This document shows, one piece after another, positions 1 through 10,860 of a stretch of 64,000 nucleotides of DNA. The translations under genes and the position numbers were made by a program. The notes under the pieces were generated by a model. It had not been told where the DNA came from and did no database searches. It worked only from the letters and a program-made list of their open reading frames with translations. The DNA lies in NCBI GenBank assembly GCA_022478985.1, contig JAKSZP010002707.1, positions 1 to 64,000 on the forward strand, read 5' to 3'. The stretch is from Massospora cicadina (Eukaryota; Entomophthoromycota; Entomophthoromycetes; Entomophthorales; Entomophthoraceae). Positions within the stretch are counted from its first letter, which is position 1. Every line of letters begins with the position of its first letter.

Positions 1-29
1 AATAAAACAAAGCACAGTGATCATTACAT

Positions 30-572
30 ACATGGAGTTTAGGGATGAGCCAAGCAAATGATGGCGCCAATAGGGCAGCACCTCAAACACAGCTAATATC
101 TTTTTGTCATAAATGGCGTAGCTTAACCCTGGTAAAGACATTTTCTGGGAAAATAACCCGCCGGATGCTCTATATCATCTCCACCTACTTGAGACAAGGA
201 AGACACTATTGCAAAGTTGGAAGCATCAGTAGCCAAAATAAACTCTTTTTATGGATCTAAATGGCAAAGGACAGATGTAGACAACATGGTGCACTTTACC
301 GCTTGGAAGGCATCCTGCAAAATGGGGGATCACTGGAGAATTTTTTCCCCACTTGCATTGTACAAGGGCGCCGCCACCTCAGAAAATTTTTTTGCGTGAA
401 TTTCTTTAGAAACGTACACATCCCCAATAAACTCCTCAATTCCTTGATCGAAGTCTGGGGTGGGCTACTCAAAAATTGCCTTCTCTTTGTCCAGAGTTAT
501 CATGTGGCCTTGGTCAAACATGTCGTTGCCCATGAAGGTGACCTAGGACTTAAAGAACTCGCACTTACTGAG
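30..572 (-). pseudogene. Chr-1 RT thumb and RNase H remnant
   Basis: The minus strand from 572 reads LSKCEFFKS, then VTFMGNDM, then FIGDVYVSKEIHAKFSEVAA, the usual end of Ty3 RT and the connection domain. RNase H follows with ILATDASNFAIVSSLSQ (catalytic Asp in ATDAS) and, after a frameshift near 170, YAIYDKKILAVFEVLPYWRH. In the family these correspond to KCEF, FLG, TDAS and YDKELLA. There is an in-frame stop near 290 and at least one indel. Presumed former role: copying the template and removing RNA during reverse transcription in virus-like particles. Confidence 0.8.
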
Positions 573-1408
573 TGTTGAGTAATTGATTGGACCTAATCAT
601 TGGATATTTGATCAAAACAGATATTAGTGATTATTGTTCAGGTGTATCCTAAGTATATCCGAACTTGGGAATTGCAGCCTAGCAATTTCACTTAGTAATA
701 TTTGACTATGATGACATGGGCTTGAGGGCTTTGTTGGTTAGTTCAGACTTAAATTAAGTTTTGACTTAATAACTTGGGCACGTGGGCTTTGTTGGTCTAT
801 GTCAAAATTAGTTTTTAATGTCGGTCAAGTTTTTGATTGAATTAATTACTAATTAGTGTATGAATCGCCTTGGTATGTGCTGCTAATTACATGTGAGAGC
901 AAATCGGTTCAGCTATTTTTTGAAGACACATATGAAACTCAATCTCAAGAATAATGACAGTGTTTACTCTGAACCTTGAGGCTGAGCATGATGCCCTGAG
1001 TCGAAGTATTTGTAGACGTTCAAACAAACTTTTTAAATGGCCAAGTGCCACTGAAAATGAGACGTCATGAGTAAGATGTAGTGAACATCAAACCCTATAA
1101 AAAACCCTTAAGTTGACACTAATAAATATTATTCAACTACTGGACTTGTTTATAATTTTAACTTGTAAACTTTTTTGCGTTTAGTATTTTACTTTGTACT
1201 AGTCAATATTTACTTGGGATCAGTAAGATCTGGGCGGCGTGCCATCATCCAAGTAAACTACAGGGTATATGATTTAAGTACTACCAAAAAGTTATATTTT
1301 AAATTCCAAAATACCATTCTGTCTATTGTCCTCACACAATAGACGCACAAAACTTCATTTCACACCTGACAAAGAACCAGCCATCAGAAGAAAGCCCAAA
1401 ACTCAACA
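573..1408. mobile_element. Solo LTR inserted in Chr-1 RT (836 bp)
   Basis: The block starts TGTTGAGTAA and ends AACTCAACA, so it has TG...CA ends with a short inverted repeat. It is flanked by ctgag (568-572) and ctgat (1409-1413), a 5-bp target duplication with one mismatch. Removing it rejoins the RT codons LTLKIS and KCEFF of Chr-1, which directly shows it is an insertion. A TATA-like tataaaaaa lies near 1097. I see no coding sequence. The ends resemble Copia-type LTRs, but the superfamily is not proven. Confidence 0.75.
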
Positions 1409-1413
1409 CTGAT

Positions 1414-2025
1414 CTTCAGCGTAAGGCCAGCTGCCCTTAAACGCTCCATCACTTACCACAGGTGTATTGCATGATAATCTTGATCAGGGGAAAACACCAA
1501 ATTATCATCCATATAGGCAACAGTACATACACCAAGCCGGTCCCCAAGGCCTCATCTATATGGCATTGGAAGATATCAGGTCCATTTTTAAGCCCAAATG
1601 GCATAACCTGAAACTCAAAATCCCTTTCTAGTTTGGAAAGCGCTTAGCCACTTCTGGCCCTTCTTAATATGTATCTGAAGAAAGCATTTCAGCAATTAAG
1701 TTTGTAGAAGACTCTGACTATCTCCATGTAGCAAGCAAACTGTAAGTTCACTGGGATGAGATTCAAATCTGGTACTGTGACATTTTTAGGTCCCATAATC
1801 TACGCATAGGTGTAGAGTACCATTAACTTTCTCCACAAAGAGAATTGGGGAGCATACTGGAGAGGTACACTGAAATATTGCGACTTTAGTTAACTGTTCC
1901 TTAACCCACACATCTAAGGCTGATTCCTCCCCCACAGTCAAAGGATAAATGTGAGAAGATGTATGAACCTGATCAACAGTGAGTTTGAACTCATAATTAA
2001 ATTTTTGAATGAGCTGGTAGTACAT
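1414..2025 (-). pseudogene. Chr-1 reverse transcriptase palm/fingers remnant
   Basis: From 2025 leftward the minus strand reads CSPILFVEKVNGTLHLCVDYG (fingers, matching the family's SPxLFVxKxDGxLRxCVDYR). After stops it continues as FQVMPFGLKNGPDIFQ (motif B) and YMDDNLVFSP (catalytic YxDD box, about 1504-1515), then VMERLRAAGLTLK up to the solo LTR. Motif A around 1640-1740 is too decayed to read with confidence. This is an RNA-directed DNA polymerase relic. Confidence 0.82.
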
Positions 2026-2424
2026 TGGCTAAAGCCGCATCAAAATAAAGATTCCAGACCTTATAAGCAAGAAGGTAATAGTACCTTCAAAGAGGGTTTC
2101 AATAATGGATTGAGACTGAGTGTGTGGACTTTGGGCCATAGGGGAAATATGCCCTGAGAGTTACCTTCAGATAAGGGGAGAACTAATTTTTGACCATTCT
2201 TCAAACTTAATGTCATGGTATTGTCTTTCAAGTTGATTCTGGCATCAAACTTTTCTCCACTACTTTACTCCTAAAATAATGGGGTACAAGAGGTTTTTGA
2301 TTGCTTGGAAGTGGTCAGCCAAATAATATTTTCCAACTTGATAATCACTAGCCCTAGAACCTTCAGCATGGGATACCTTGGTATGCCACTCCCCTAACTA
2401 TACCACCAGGCAAGTAATTAAATT

Positions 2425-2500
2425 TAACTTAGACAGCTAGGTCTTGGTCAATAAAATTTTCAGAAGCTCCTGCATCAACTAAGGTAGTGGTGCTTACTTT
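2425..2500 (-). pseudogene. Chr-1 retropepsin active-site relic
   Basis: The minus strand reads TTLVDAGASENFIDQDLAV. The aspartic-protease signature of Ty3 elements is usually (I/L)(V/I)D(S/T)GA, so D-A-G-A keeps the catalytic Asp with one substitution. The flanks hold stops and I cannot define the domain ends. Known role of the family: maturation of Gag-Pol. Confidence 0.65.
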
Positions 2501-2559
2501 GCCTAAAGGGGAAGAAAGGGTAGTAGATAACAAAAATATCCATGAGATTTTTAGATATA

Positions 2560-3750
2560 GCAGATAACGTCAACACCTCTTCAGAAAACCTTTCACCTGG
2601 CATAAGCATGCCTCCAGGATAAGTTTTACTTCATAAAAAGGAAAGGGATATTTGGCCACTCTCACTACTGAGGACACATCTTACACCATATCTTCAGCAG
2701 TTGCAAAAACATTTATGTATTTTAAAAGCAATTCCTTTTCCATGTCATTTGTTCTGTGGATCATGGTAGGGGTCAAGAGGGGGTTTTCCTCTGTAATCTG
2801 GTACTCAGGAATAGGGACTGCATAAAAGCTGCAAGAGCTGACAATCAGCTCATTACAATTTACTTTGTTCACATTATAAAACGCTTTTTTGGCTTCAATG
2901 ACCCCATACCTAATCCAATGGGCAGATGTTCATTGTTATTCAAGGCCATCACCAACAAGCCTTTAGCCAATGGTCTGGCCAGCACCATAGGTACGTGGAT
3001 CAGGTGAAAAACTAAACCTATGTGCAATTTTTACTTTAAATTTGGGGCCAGACTCATCCAATTCCTCAAATTCTGTCAAAATGGGAAAATTATCGGTGGG
3101 AAGCTCTGCCCCATTCAAGGGAAAAACACTAGTTTCAGGCGCCATATGTATAAGGGATACCGTGGGTGACATAATCGCAGTGGAATCAACTGAGAAATTT
3201 AATTTTGATTTGGGGCTAGACCCCAGCTCGCCTTTGATTTCTGCTGAAAATAAAGGAATGGAAAGGTAAGATTCCTCATTTTTCAGAGGCGCGCATAAGT
3301 TTTTGGGGCCTGTAATATAGGGACTACCCTGTGTGAAAACTTGGCGGCCAAATTACCTGGCCCCTTCAGGGTTGGGGCGGGGAAATCGCCCAAAGAGCTT
3401 CAATCAGCTGATTTAAATTGGGAAGGGCGATTGCCAAACTGGGGCATTTCTATGGGGAGGTCCAAAGTGGAGTGGAGATTCAACGTTTTAATGACGTCTA
3501 GCAAAAGTAGGGTCCATGCCCTATCACAAAATCTATTAAGATTTGATTTTTAAGTGGCAAGCTGGCGCAGAGCAAAGAACTCATAGAAGGCTTGGATGGA
3601 AGACCTGTTTGGGCAATGATGCTCCAAGGTAAGCTCCAAACCCTCCATTAATTTCCATAAAAGCGGCTGTGTGCAGAGCACCATGAAACCCCAGTTGGCC
3701 GCCACAGGAGACATACTATACAGTAATTCCCCCCACGTGAGAGTGGACAA
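2560..3750 (-). pseudogene. Chr-1 gag-like region
   Basis: Several minus-strand open stretches follow one another (3750-3550, 3172-2963, 2872-2681), upstream of the protease as expected for gag. The first holds SIQAFYEFFALRQLAT, which resembles the capsid helix segment of Ty3 Gags. I see no CCHC zinc knuckle. The assignment rests mainly on position and orientation, so individual boundaries are uncertain. Confidence 0.5.
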
Positions 3751-4639
3751 GAACTAGTCATGTTGTTATTATTAAAAAAGGCTTTCAGCGAGAGGGAAGC
3801 AAGAATCCTATTGTATTTCAGAGTAAATTTTTTGGGGAAAGTTGGGGAATTGTGACAACAGGATTACAAAGGGTCAATTCCACCAGGTACGAGAAGGAAG
3901 GGTGGGCACTCTCCAGGTGGTGGTAGTGATAATAATGCCGTAGTGCATAAACAACAAGCAAAATGAAAAAAATGTAGTGATAAACAAAGAGATCATGAAA
4001 AACAGCCAGCGCACCCAGTTCACACTCAAAAAAGTCCCACACAGGTAATTCTCATGCAAGTATAGTAAAAGGGTTGGTCAACTAATGTCAAGAGTTTGTC
4101 TGCAACTCTCTCATTCCCATCAATTTGGTGTGGGATGCACAGTCACACTACAAGGGAACTATTCATTAGCAAGATTTAAAATAAGGAACCGCGGATGGTG
4201 CCAGAGCAAAAGGGACCCAGGGAAAGGGTATAAAACACAGAGTATATTAGGAGATAACAAATGACCAGAACATGGTTGGACTCCAAAGAGGAAGTCATAA
4301 CCAAGCGGAGATTGATGTTGGGGTACCTGGGTGCCTTGATCTGAAGGGGACCAGGGCGGCCCAGTGGTGCACCAGATGCTTTCATTATTTTGTTAAAAGA
4401 AAGCGGTGAATGTTGTTGGAGACCTCATCAAGGAGGTCCACGCTCAGGTTCGCCAAAGGGACCAAGAAACATATGTAAAACTAGTGGGTTTTTATTAATG
4501 AAAGTCAACCAACAAGGAAATTTAGTCTCGAAGGATCACTATTAAACAATGGGGGAGAGATAATAATCTGCAAGAGTGGTAAAAAACCTAAACGAAGTAA
4601 TAAGTGCACACTATCTTCTACCATGGTATTGTAGCTCAC
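3751..4639. other. No recognisable gene (889 bp)
   Basis: I see no coding motif. A minus-strand hydrophobic stretch near 4040-3900 is too short and isolated to call. By position it may be the decayed middle part of the Chr-1 gag between U1 and the capsid-like segment. Confidence 0.4.
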
Positions 4640-5013
4640 TTTAATTTAAACTAAGTTTATTGACTAAAGATTTTTTTCTCAAAATAGAAATATTGTGAAT
4701 CAAACGGGTTTAAAACCCCACTAACCAGTCAACTGTAATGAACCATCATGATTAGTACATAGCTGATCTTTTTAACACCCTAGAGGTAACGAAGGGCCAA
4801 GCATCACACACATCTTTAGGACCAATTTGGGAATATCGTGCCTGTACCCAGCGTTGGTCCAGGGTATGTATAGGTCAGGGAGGCCTTGCAACTAAACCCT
4901 TTTCGCCTCCTCACACCCAGACTTGTCTCTACAATATGTGCCCTCAATTATGTCATGTAGCCATGAAAGTCATAAACAAAAGTGCGGCAAGAGCCACAGG
5001 CATCTTTCTTTAT
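4640..5013 (-). pseudogene. U1: copy 1 of unclassified ORF family U
   Basis: On the minus strand, after correcting frameshifts by eye, the text reads DACGSCRTFVYDF, IIEGTYCRDKSG, TLDQRWVQARYSQIG and then NHDGSLQLTG and GFKPV. The same order of motifs occurs on the plus strand at 47095-47581 (U3) and 63489-63790 (U2). The expected start codon position (5011-5013) is ATA here, against ATG in the other copies. I do not recognise the protein. U1 lies upstream of the Chr-1 gag, and U3 begins 57 bp after a D-family LTR, so an N-terminal gag role in the chromovirus family is the best inference. Confidence 0.6.
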
Positions 5014-5019
5014 GGTAGA

Positions 5020-5457
5020 GCTTTCACAATTTAGCTTTCTTCATCTTCATCATTATCAGCTACATCTGCCACTTTCTGCGCATAGTTTGCAATTTTGATG
5101 TTCTAGGTCATGTAAATGCTTTAGAGTTTTTGCTAAATCACTTTGGATCTAGCAGAGATTCTATCTATCTTCTTCCAAGAATCCTTCTGGAATATCAGTA
5201 TCTTAATTAATTCAGATCTTCCACTTTAAGGAGGTGACTTTTCCATAAAGATCGTTATTGACCTTTGCGACATAAACTATTTCTTCTTCAGCTTTCATTA
5301 ATTGTTCATCTAAGGTAGATATACACTTTCATAATGCTGAGAATAGTGTATACTTATTCACCGGTACCAATCTTGTCCACAGCTTCCAAAGTTCATTTTT
5401 ATATACCATTGAGCTGATACATATGATGTAATCTTTTGGCCTAAGTTTCAAACTACT
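5020..5457 (-). pseudogene. Element L gag leader, coiled-coil-like relic
   Basis: The minus strand between the primer-binding site and U1 contains MKAEEEIVYVAKVNNDLYG, KVTSLKWKI and SDLAKTL, charged heptad-like text like the N-terminal coiled coils of gag in elements A, B and C at the same position. Stops are frequent. The sequence changes abruptly to U1 at about 5015, so the rest of L is missing and the junction is a rearrangement or insertion breakpoint. Confidence 0.5.
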
Positions 5458-5473
5458 CTTGTAGTGAGCACCA
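5458..5473 (-). promoter_or_regulatory. Primer-binding site of element L
   Basis: The minus strand reads TGGTGCTCACTACAAG, two bases inside the LTR end (LTR plus-strand edge TGTATAC at 5476). It matches the primer-binding sites of A (19281-19270), B (23841-23857) and E (40037-40053). Family knowledge: the site pairs with the 3' CCA end of a tRNA primer. Confidence 0.75.
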
Positions 5474-5475
5474 GA

Positions 5476-6422
5476 TGTATACTTTTCAGGTTTACTGTAC
5501 AGGTTTGAGGCGCGTGTTGATTGTTGATTAATGTAATAAGTTGTTGTTTTAGCAATAGTATGAAGACTATTGTCCTAGTTAAGCTCTTCACAACTATTTT
5601 TAGTATGTTCTCAACGCTAAACAGGTGTTAACGCTCTTCTTTCTGATACTATAAGGTACTTAAAATATTCCAGACAATGAATTAATATCCCTTTAACTCT
5701 CCTCTAGATTTTGCATTTTCTAAACACAAGGACTCTTTCCTTCCTCTCTCGACACAAGAGAACTTGAGAACTTGAAAGCAATATATAAACAAAGAAAAAC
5801 TATCCTTTTTAAACTTAATACCAAGAGTACAATAAAAAGATGTATAACGGTTGAAAACTATTGCATTTTATTAAATCTGCCTTTATAAATAAAATTGAGG
5901 AAAATATAGGGAATTCAATGCTCAACTTTTTTAGCGCCCCAATAGGAACGCCATCCATTACCAATAGATATAGCATAGGGGTCGTCCAAAACAATGATTA
6001 CTTTATCTTTCTAGTAATATTCCACAACTGACTAAAACATGACCTTTTCTGAGCTGAGTATCTGAAGTGCGTGTCCCAAAGCCTTCACTCAACCCCAGAG
6101 AATTATCCTTATTATGCTAGCAACTGCTTTAGTATTGGGACTTTTACCTAACAACAGCTTGCTGCGTTGCCTATTAGGTTATCTTGCATGTTGGTGCTAA
6201 CTACAGCGCTGTCAACGCTCAGAAACTGACAATAAACCCTTATTGATTAGTGACAAACTCTGATTGATCATACAAAATGATTTGATTATAAACTGTTTTT
6301 AAATAATTGAACTACTTGTAAACGTTGCTGGGAAACCTTCCCAATGAGACATCAGTAATCCAACGGAGTAAAATCTCAGCAAATTAGTTAATATTCCATA
6401 AAGAATAAAATAAAGAATAGTT
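5476..6422 (-). mobile_element. Element L 5' LTR, first part (continues at 20397-20526)
   Basis: This sequence resembles the LTRs of element C: shared blocks include aatagtatgaagactatt near 5555 and a ttatagaggg-type block near 5920. It stops where element A begins. The remaining end, ctaccacatccgctatgg to the terminal cccaaca, is found on the far side of A at 20397-20526. Joined, the LTR is close to 1.08 kb, near the 1.13-1.16 kb of C. No partner 3' LTR is in this window. Confidence 0.72.
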
Positions 6423-7535
6423 TATGAAAATCTGAGGATTGCTTGCTTGTTTATTGTTATCCTGCACGTCTATTTGGGTCAAAGTTCTGATAATTGATCC
6501 TCAATAGTGCCTGTAGTTTACAGTATTTGGACCGTTCAAAAACTAACTAGGCCTACTATATTATCCTTGACTCTTCTGGCCAATTTCAGGTGTAATTTTC
6601 CCTTCATGTTTGAGAACGTCTTCCAAGGCAGGTAGCTATACAAGCTGTAGATTAGGCATGTCCAGCTTGTCAACACATTCTACAAAGAAAGAATTAATGA
6701 GAAAACCAGGAAAGAGATGAAAAAATATAATTTTTATTATAAGCTATTTATTTGATGCTTAGTCATTAGGCCAGGCGCTGGATTTTATACCTCTAGGGCA
6801 TCTCCTGGCCACACCAGAGTACAAAATTTTCAACAGATATTTTACCACCTCAGTTTGGCCCTTGAACTGATATGACTGAAACCTTTTCTTAGGATTATTG
6901 ATGTCAAAATACTCTCAAAATTGGGAAGATTTTAGGTACAAAAATTGCGATAAAAGAATGCAAAATTGTCCTAGGATCTTCTTGATTTGAACTTTGACAT
7001 ACTGCTGACGAAATACATTTTTTGTGAAATTCTTGCCTCAATTAAAGTAGATGATATACCCCTAATCAGGACGTCAGCAGGCCTTTCCCTCAATAACACT
7101 AGGTATTCCCTTTTGGGTGGTCCATATGCAAGTGCTATCATGCCAAATTATGCGGATTGACATACAAATTTCACCCTAGGTGGAAAAATTGATTACGTTT
7201 TTCATTCGTCTGATAGTCCATGGGATTTTTAGATGTTAAATTCAGGTTGGTCCCAAACAATTTTGTATACAAGTGAGTTGATTGTGTTCCCAATAATTGG
7301 GACCAATTGCTGAGATTTGATGCATAGGAAATCGGCCATAATATTTGAGCATATTTGAGCTGAGCGCATTATAAAATACTTGCTAAATTGACATTGAAAT
7401 ATTCAGCCCAAATTGTATGATTGCAATAGGCTTTGAGGTGAGAATATAGGTGTTAGCTCAAGCGTTAAAAGGGTAATTGGCCCAATCTGATGGTTGTCAA
7501 AGGTTTATTTTTGAGTCAACCACCAGAATCTGACA
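6423..7535 (-). repeat. Element A 3' LTR
   Basis: It is 1113 bp, the same length as its partner at 19284-20396 and roughly nine in ten identical by eye, differing mainly by transitions. The outer edge is TATG, where the partner has TGTG (a G-to-A change). The inner edge CTGACA abuts the polypurine tract. Confidence 0.9.
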
Positions 7536-7547
7536 TTTCCCCTTCTT
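7536..7547 (-). promoter_or_regulatory. Element A polypurine tract
   Basis: On the minus strand AAGAAGGGGAAA lies immediately before the LTR start TGTCAG. In LTR elements this site primes plus-strand DNA synthesis. Position and composition fit exactly. Confidence 0.8.
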
Positions 7548-7782
7548 GACTTGAACATAAGCCCTAAGATTCCCAATTAGCCTATGTTGGTCTGTTATCA
7601 TCAGCCCAAACGCCCATGATGAGCATGGAGTTGGGTTTTCTATTTGGTAACTTAGGCCCAAACGCATGATGAGTCTGAAGTATGACGGCCTGAATGCCCT
7701 CTGTCTGAAGTTGGATCCTCTCCCCAACCTCAAGTGCAAACTAAAATATTAATTAGAATAAAACTATTATATATAAATATTT

Positions 7783-7848
7783 TTTGTTTTTTGTTTTTTG
7801 TTTTTGTTTTGTTTTTTATTTTTTTTCTTTTTTTACTTTTTCTTTTCT
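7783..7848. repeat. Low-complexity T-rich tract (A-rich on minus strand)
   Basis: Interrupted runs of T broken by single G, A or C, such as repeated TTTTTTG units. It lies between the integrase end and the polypurine tract of A, in the element's 3' untranslated part. No target duplication is evident, so slippage expansion is likelier than a retroposon tail. Confidence 0.7.
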
Positions 7849-7854
7849 TAATTG

Positions 7855-8960
7855 GCCCACTTATTAAACCTTCTTAGGAATTTTGCATGGACTCAGTTGT
7901 ATATATGGCTAGTCCTAATATCCTTGATTGATGTATATGAACTTAGATGTTTTCTCAATCACTTAAAATGGCCTGAACCAGATGCAATCTAACTTTTGCA
8001 ATCAGCCCAATCCGTGGGTGTTGCAAAATAGAACTTTGTCATTAACTTCAAATTCAGCCAGTGTGTAGCAATTCTCTAAGTCCTTTTGATGTTGGGCCTT
8101 TTTCTTGGCAAAACTGTTGTTGAAGGCTTGAGCTTGTAGTTTTATTAAAGCATCCACAAGCTTCTCAACGTACTGAGGGTAAGTGTTTTTGCCAGGATCC
8201 TCTAGGGTTGAATATAGCAGCATTGGTAGGGCCAGGTGTCTACCATATAATACTTGAAATGGAGACATCCTGGTTGATGAATGGTAGGAGATATTGTAGG
8301 TGAAGACTGCCAAACTTAGATAAGTACTCCATTTGGATGGTTTGGCTGAGGTTAATTTCTGGATAATGTTCACCAACGTCCCGTTTGCATGCTCAACAGT
8401 CCCACTAGTTTTGGGGTGATAGGAGGCAGAAAGTACACAAAGTACTCCCATTAGTTGGTTGAGCTTGGCAAGGACATTGGCGGTAAAGTTGGTTCTGTTA
8501 TCAGTCAGAATAACCTGGGGACATCCATGTTTGTGGATGATGTTTTCAAGGACGAACTTGCCGGTGGTTGCTGCTCCAGCTTCCCAAATGGCCTTGGCCT
8601 TAACCCATTTGGTCAAGTGGTCGATGGCTAAAATTATGTACTTGCCTTTCATATTGCTTGTTGGAAGTGGGCCAACAACGTCAATAGATACAGTGTGCCA
8701 GGCAAAGTTGGGCCAAACAAGCTGGTAAGATGTGCTTTTTTGGAACAGTTTTTCACCTTGGCACTCTGCACAGCATTCTAGCGTTTCTTGGATGTCAAAA
8801 TGCATTGACTCCCAGTAGTAGAATTGCTTCAGATGCTCTTTCATCTTCTTGAATCTGCCATGCCCTATGGCAATATATGCTGCCATTATTAGGTCTGTTC
8901 AGGCTGATGGTCTTGGGAAAATAAACTTTTTGTCCTCAATGATCTTGTAAAGCATTCTGT
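7855..8960 (-). pseudogene. Element A integrase
   Basis: The largest preserved reading frame is 8886-8002 (294 codons). It holds the zinc-binding region (GHG at residue 9, ECCAEC at 37-42) and the catalytic core with D69 (SIDVVG), D129 (LTDN) and E165 (TVEH). There are 35 residues between the last two, the D,D35E pattern, so all three catalytic residues survive. The C-terminal GPY/F-like part continues in decayed form (YTSIKDI, then VHAKFLRRF) to about 7855. Upstream of 8886 the frame holds a stop (PSA then stop), so the Met is not the true start. Role: inserts the cDNA into host DNA. Confidence 0.9.
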
Positions 8961-9500
8961 TTTTAATGGTTGTATTTTTTGTAGATCTAATAATATTAAT
9001 AATATTTTTTGGATGGATTTGGGCTCATCTTGATACTCTCAGCTGATCATTTTCATAAACAACTCATTGGCGGCCTGACTAAGTGTTGTGATGGTGGGTA
9101 GTCAGGATAGACAGTCAGCGTTTTGGTGTTTTGCCCCAGCTTGATGCTTGATGGTGTAGTCATATAAGCTTGAAGCTTTAATGCCCAGCGTGGGCTAATC
9201 GGCCCTCAGGTTCTCTTAAGTTGTTTAACCATCTTAGGGAAGCATGATTCAGTAACAACTTTGAAATGAGTGCCATGAAGGTAGACCCAGAATTGCTTGC
9301 AAGCATATATGACGGCTAAGCATTCTTGTTCCATCATGTGTAGTTCCTTTTGTGAACGTTTAAGGTCTGTACTAGCAAAGGCAACTGGGTGTTCTTCACC
9401 ATCTTCTCCAACTTGGGATAATACGGCCTCCACTGCTGTTCAGGATCCATCAGTTTGGATGACAAATTTGCAATCAAAGTCCAGGTATCAAAGAACAGGC
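8961..9500 (-). pseudogene. Element A RNase H
   Basis: The minus strand reads CKFVIQTDGS (catalytic Asp), a stop, then AVEAVLSQVGEDGEEHPVAF, EQECLAVIYACKQF and VVTES, where the family has TDHASL. The tail HQAGAKHQNADCLS lies near 9150. Frame 9433-9206 is open for 75 codons. It sits directly after RT and before integrase, as in all Ty3 elements. Confidence 0.85.
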
Positions 9501-9554
9501 GCGCTTAATAGGGCCTGATCAGAGTTGGTCAAATGCATCCTGGCAAGCTGGAGT

Positions 9555-10420
9555 TCAGTTGAATGGGACCTTATCTTTAAGCAGATAGAAAAGCGGCTCT
9601 CCAAGTTGTGCAAAGTCAGCGATAAATTGGTGATAGTACCCAATCATGCCTAGGAATACTTGAATATTGCACTTGGATTTGGGCCATTTCATTTTGGAGA
9701 TGGCATCCAGCTTAGAGGGTTGGGGCCGAAGACCCACTTTATCAATCACAAATCAAGGTATTCCAGTTGGTCTTTGAAAAACTGACATTTTCTGGGCTTG
9801 ATTTTTAAGTTTGCAGCAGCTAGCCTTCTGAAAACCTCCTCTAAGTGTTCCAGGTGGTCGTCAAAAGTATGTCTGAAAACGTTGATATCATCAAGGTACA
9901 CTAGTACACATGACAATTTCAAATCTCCCAGGATTGTGTCCATTGCTCGTTGGAATGTAGCTGGGGCATTGCAGAGCCCTTGAGGCATTCTCATCAGCTG
10001 GAATAGGCCCTCTTGGGTTATGATTGCACATTTCTCACGCTCCTCTTCAGGAAGATCTATTTGCCAATATCCACTGATAAGGTCCATTGCCAAGAAGAAC
10101 TTTGCGCCCCCTAGCCTATCCAAGGCATCATCAATTCATGGCAGTGGGTACAAGTCCTTCTTTGTGATGTTGTTTAACTTCCAATAATCAATGACTACTT
10201 GGTTGCTTCCATCCTTTTTCTTCACTATTAAAATTGGTGCTGCCCATGGACTTTTTGAAGGGACTAGCATGCCACGATTGAGGAGTTCCTTAATCTCCTT
10301 GGATACTGCTTCTTCTGATGATTTTGAGCGTCTAATTGGGCATAATCAAATAGGTTTATGATCTCCAGTATCAATTTTGTGGGTGACACCATTAGCACAT
10401 CCCAAGTCAAAATTGTCTTG
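9555..10420 (-). pseudogene. Element A reverse transcriptase
   Basis: Fingers are at about 10280-10140 ([19 protein letters not shown]). Motif A is AMDLISGYWQIDL, motif B MPQGLCNAPATFQRAMD and motif C VYLDDINVF (YLDD at 9898-9887), all in frame 10123-9746. The thumb and connection follow in frame 9749-9555 (VFLGMIGYYHQFIADFA). Only single stops or shifts separate the segments, so this is among the best-kept RTs of the window. Confidence 0.92.
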
Positions 10421-10519
10421 TGCAAATATTTCCCAATATTTAGAGAATAACTCCTGAGCTTGGCCTTTCTCAGAGTTGGTCAGGTTGCTTAAATTGGCCA
10501 TAGGGACAACATTATTTAT

Positions 10520-10860
10520 GCTGAGTTGGTCCTTATTGGGGAGCCCTAATTTGACAAAAGTTCCAAACTCATGGAATGAGTGAATTTCTGTGGTAGGGAA
10601 CAGATGCAGAAAAACGATTGTTTGATGTTGCCTGATGGAGATGGGTCAATTTTGCAGGTTTGCACATAAGATATGTATTTCTCCATGGCCCAGAATGATA
10701 ATACCAGGGGCAATGTTTGGTTCAAATCAAGATTTAGACCATGGTTGATATACTTCACCATAAAGTCCTTCTGGGATATTAATTGTTAGTCCTGTTGGGA
10801 TGATTACTTGTTCTCCAGGATGGTATAGTGATGGTCTGATTTGATCAAAGTGGAATGCCA
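10520..10860 (-). pseudogene. Element A dUTPase-like domain between protease and RT
   Basis: In one minus frame with two stops I read YHPGEQVIIPTGLTINIPEG, LYGEVYQPWSKS, APGIIILGHGEIHILCANLQ, HQTIVFLHLFP and finally HEFGTF. These match the order of the trimeric dUTPase fold: PGE..IPTG.....P.G, GxV.PRS, G.ID..Y.GEI..... N, the IAQL strand and a glycine-rich motif 5. The motif-3 Asp (normally GxIDxDY) is absent: GHGEI stands in its place. The same domain is present in B, C and E. Known family role: dUTP hydrolysis. Activity here is doubtful. Confidence 0.78.

Larger units (their letters stand above)
1..3750 (-). mobile_element. Chr-1: decayed Ty3/gypsy (chromovirus-type) internal region, runs off window start
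   Basis: Reading right to left on the minus strand, gag-like sequence (3750-2560), a retropepsin signature (about 2430-2495), RT (2025-1414 and 572-450) and RNase H (about 340-30) follow in Ty3/gypsy order. Integrase, if present, lies beyond base 1. Stops and frameshifts interrupt every domain. The RT and RNase H wording matches chromoviruses (family knowledge) rather than elements A, B, C and E. A solo LTR interrupts the RT at 573-1408. No LTR or primer-binding site of its own is visible. Confidence 0.8.

Noticed and set aside
3818..4059. Hydrophobic minus-strand frame as an envelope-like membrane protein
   Set aside because: Too short, no signal peptide or cysteine pattern, and not in the usual place after integrase.
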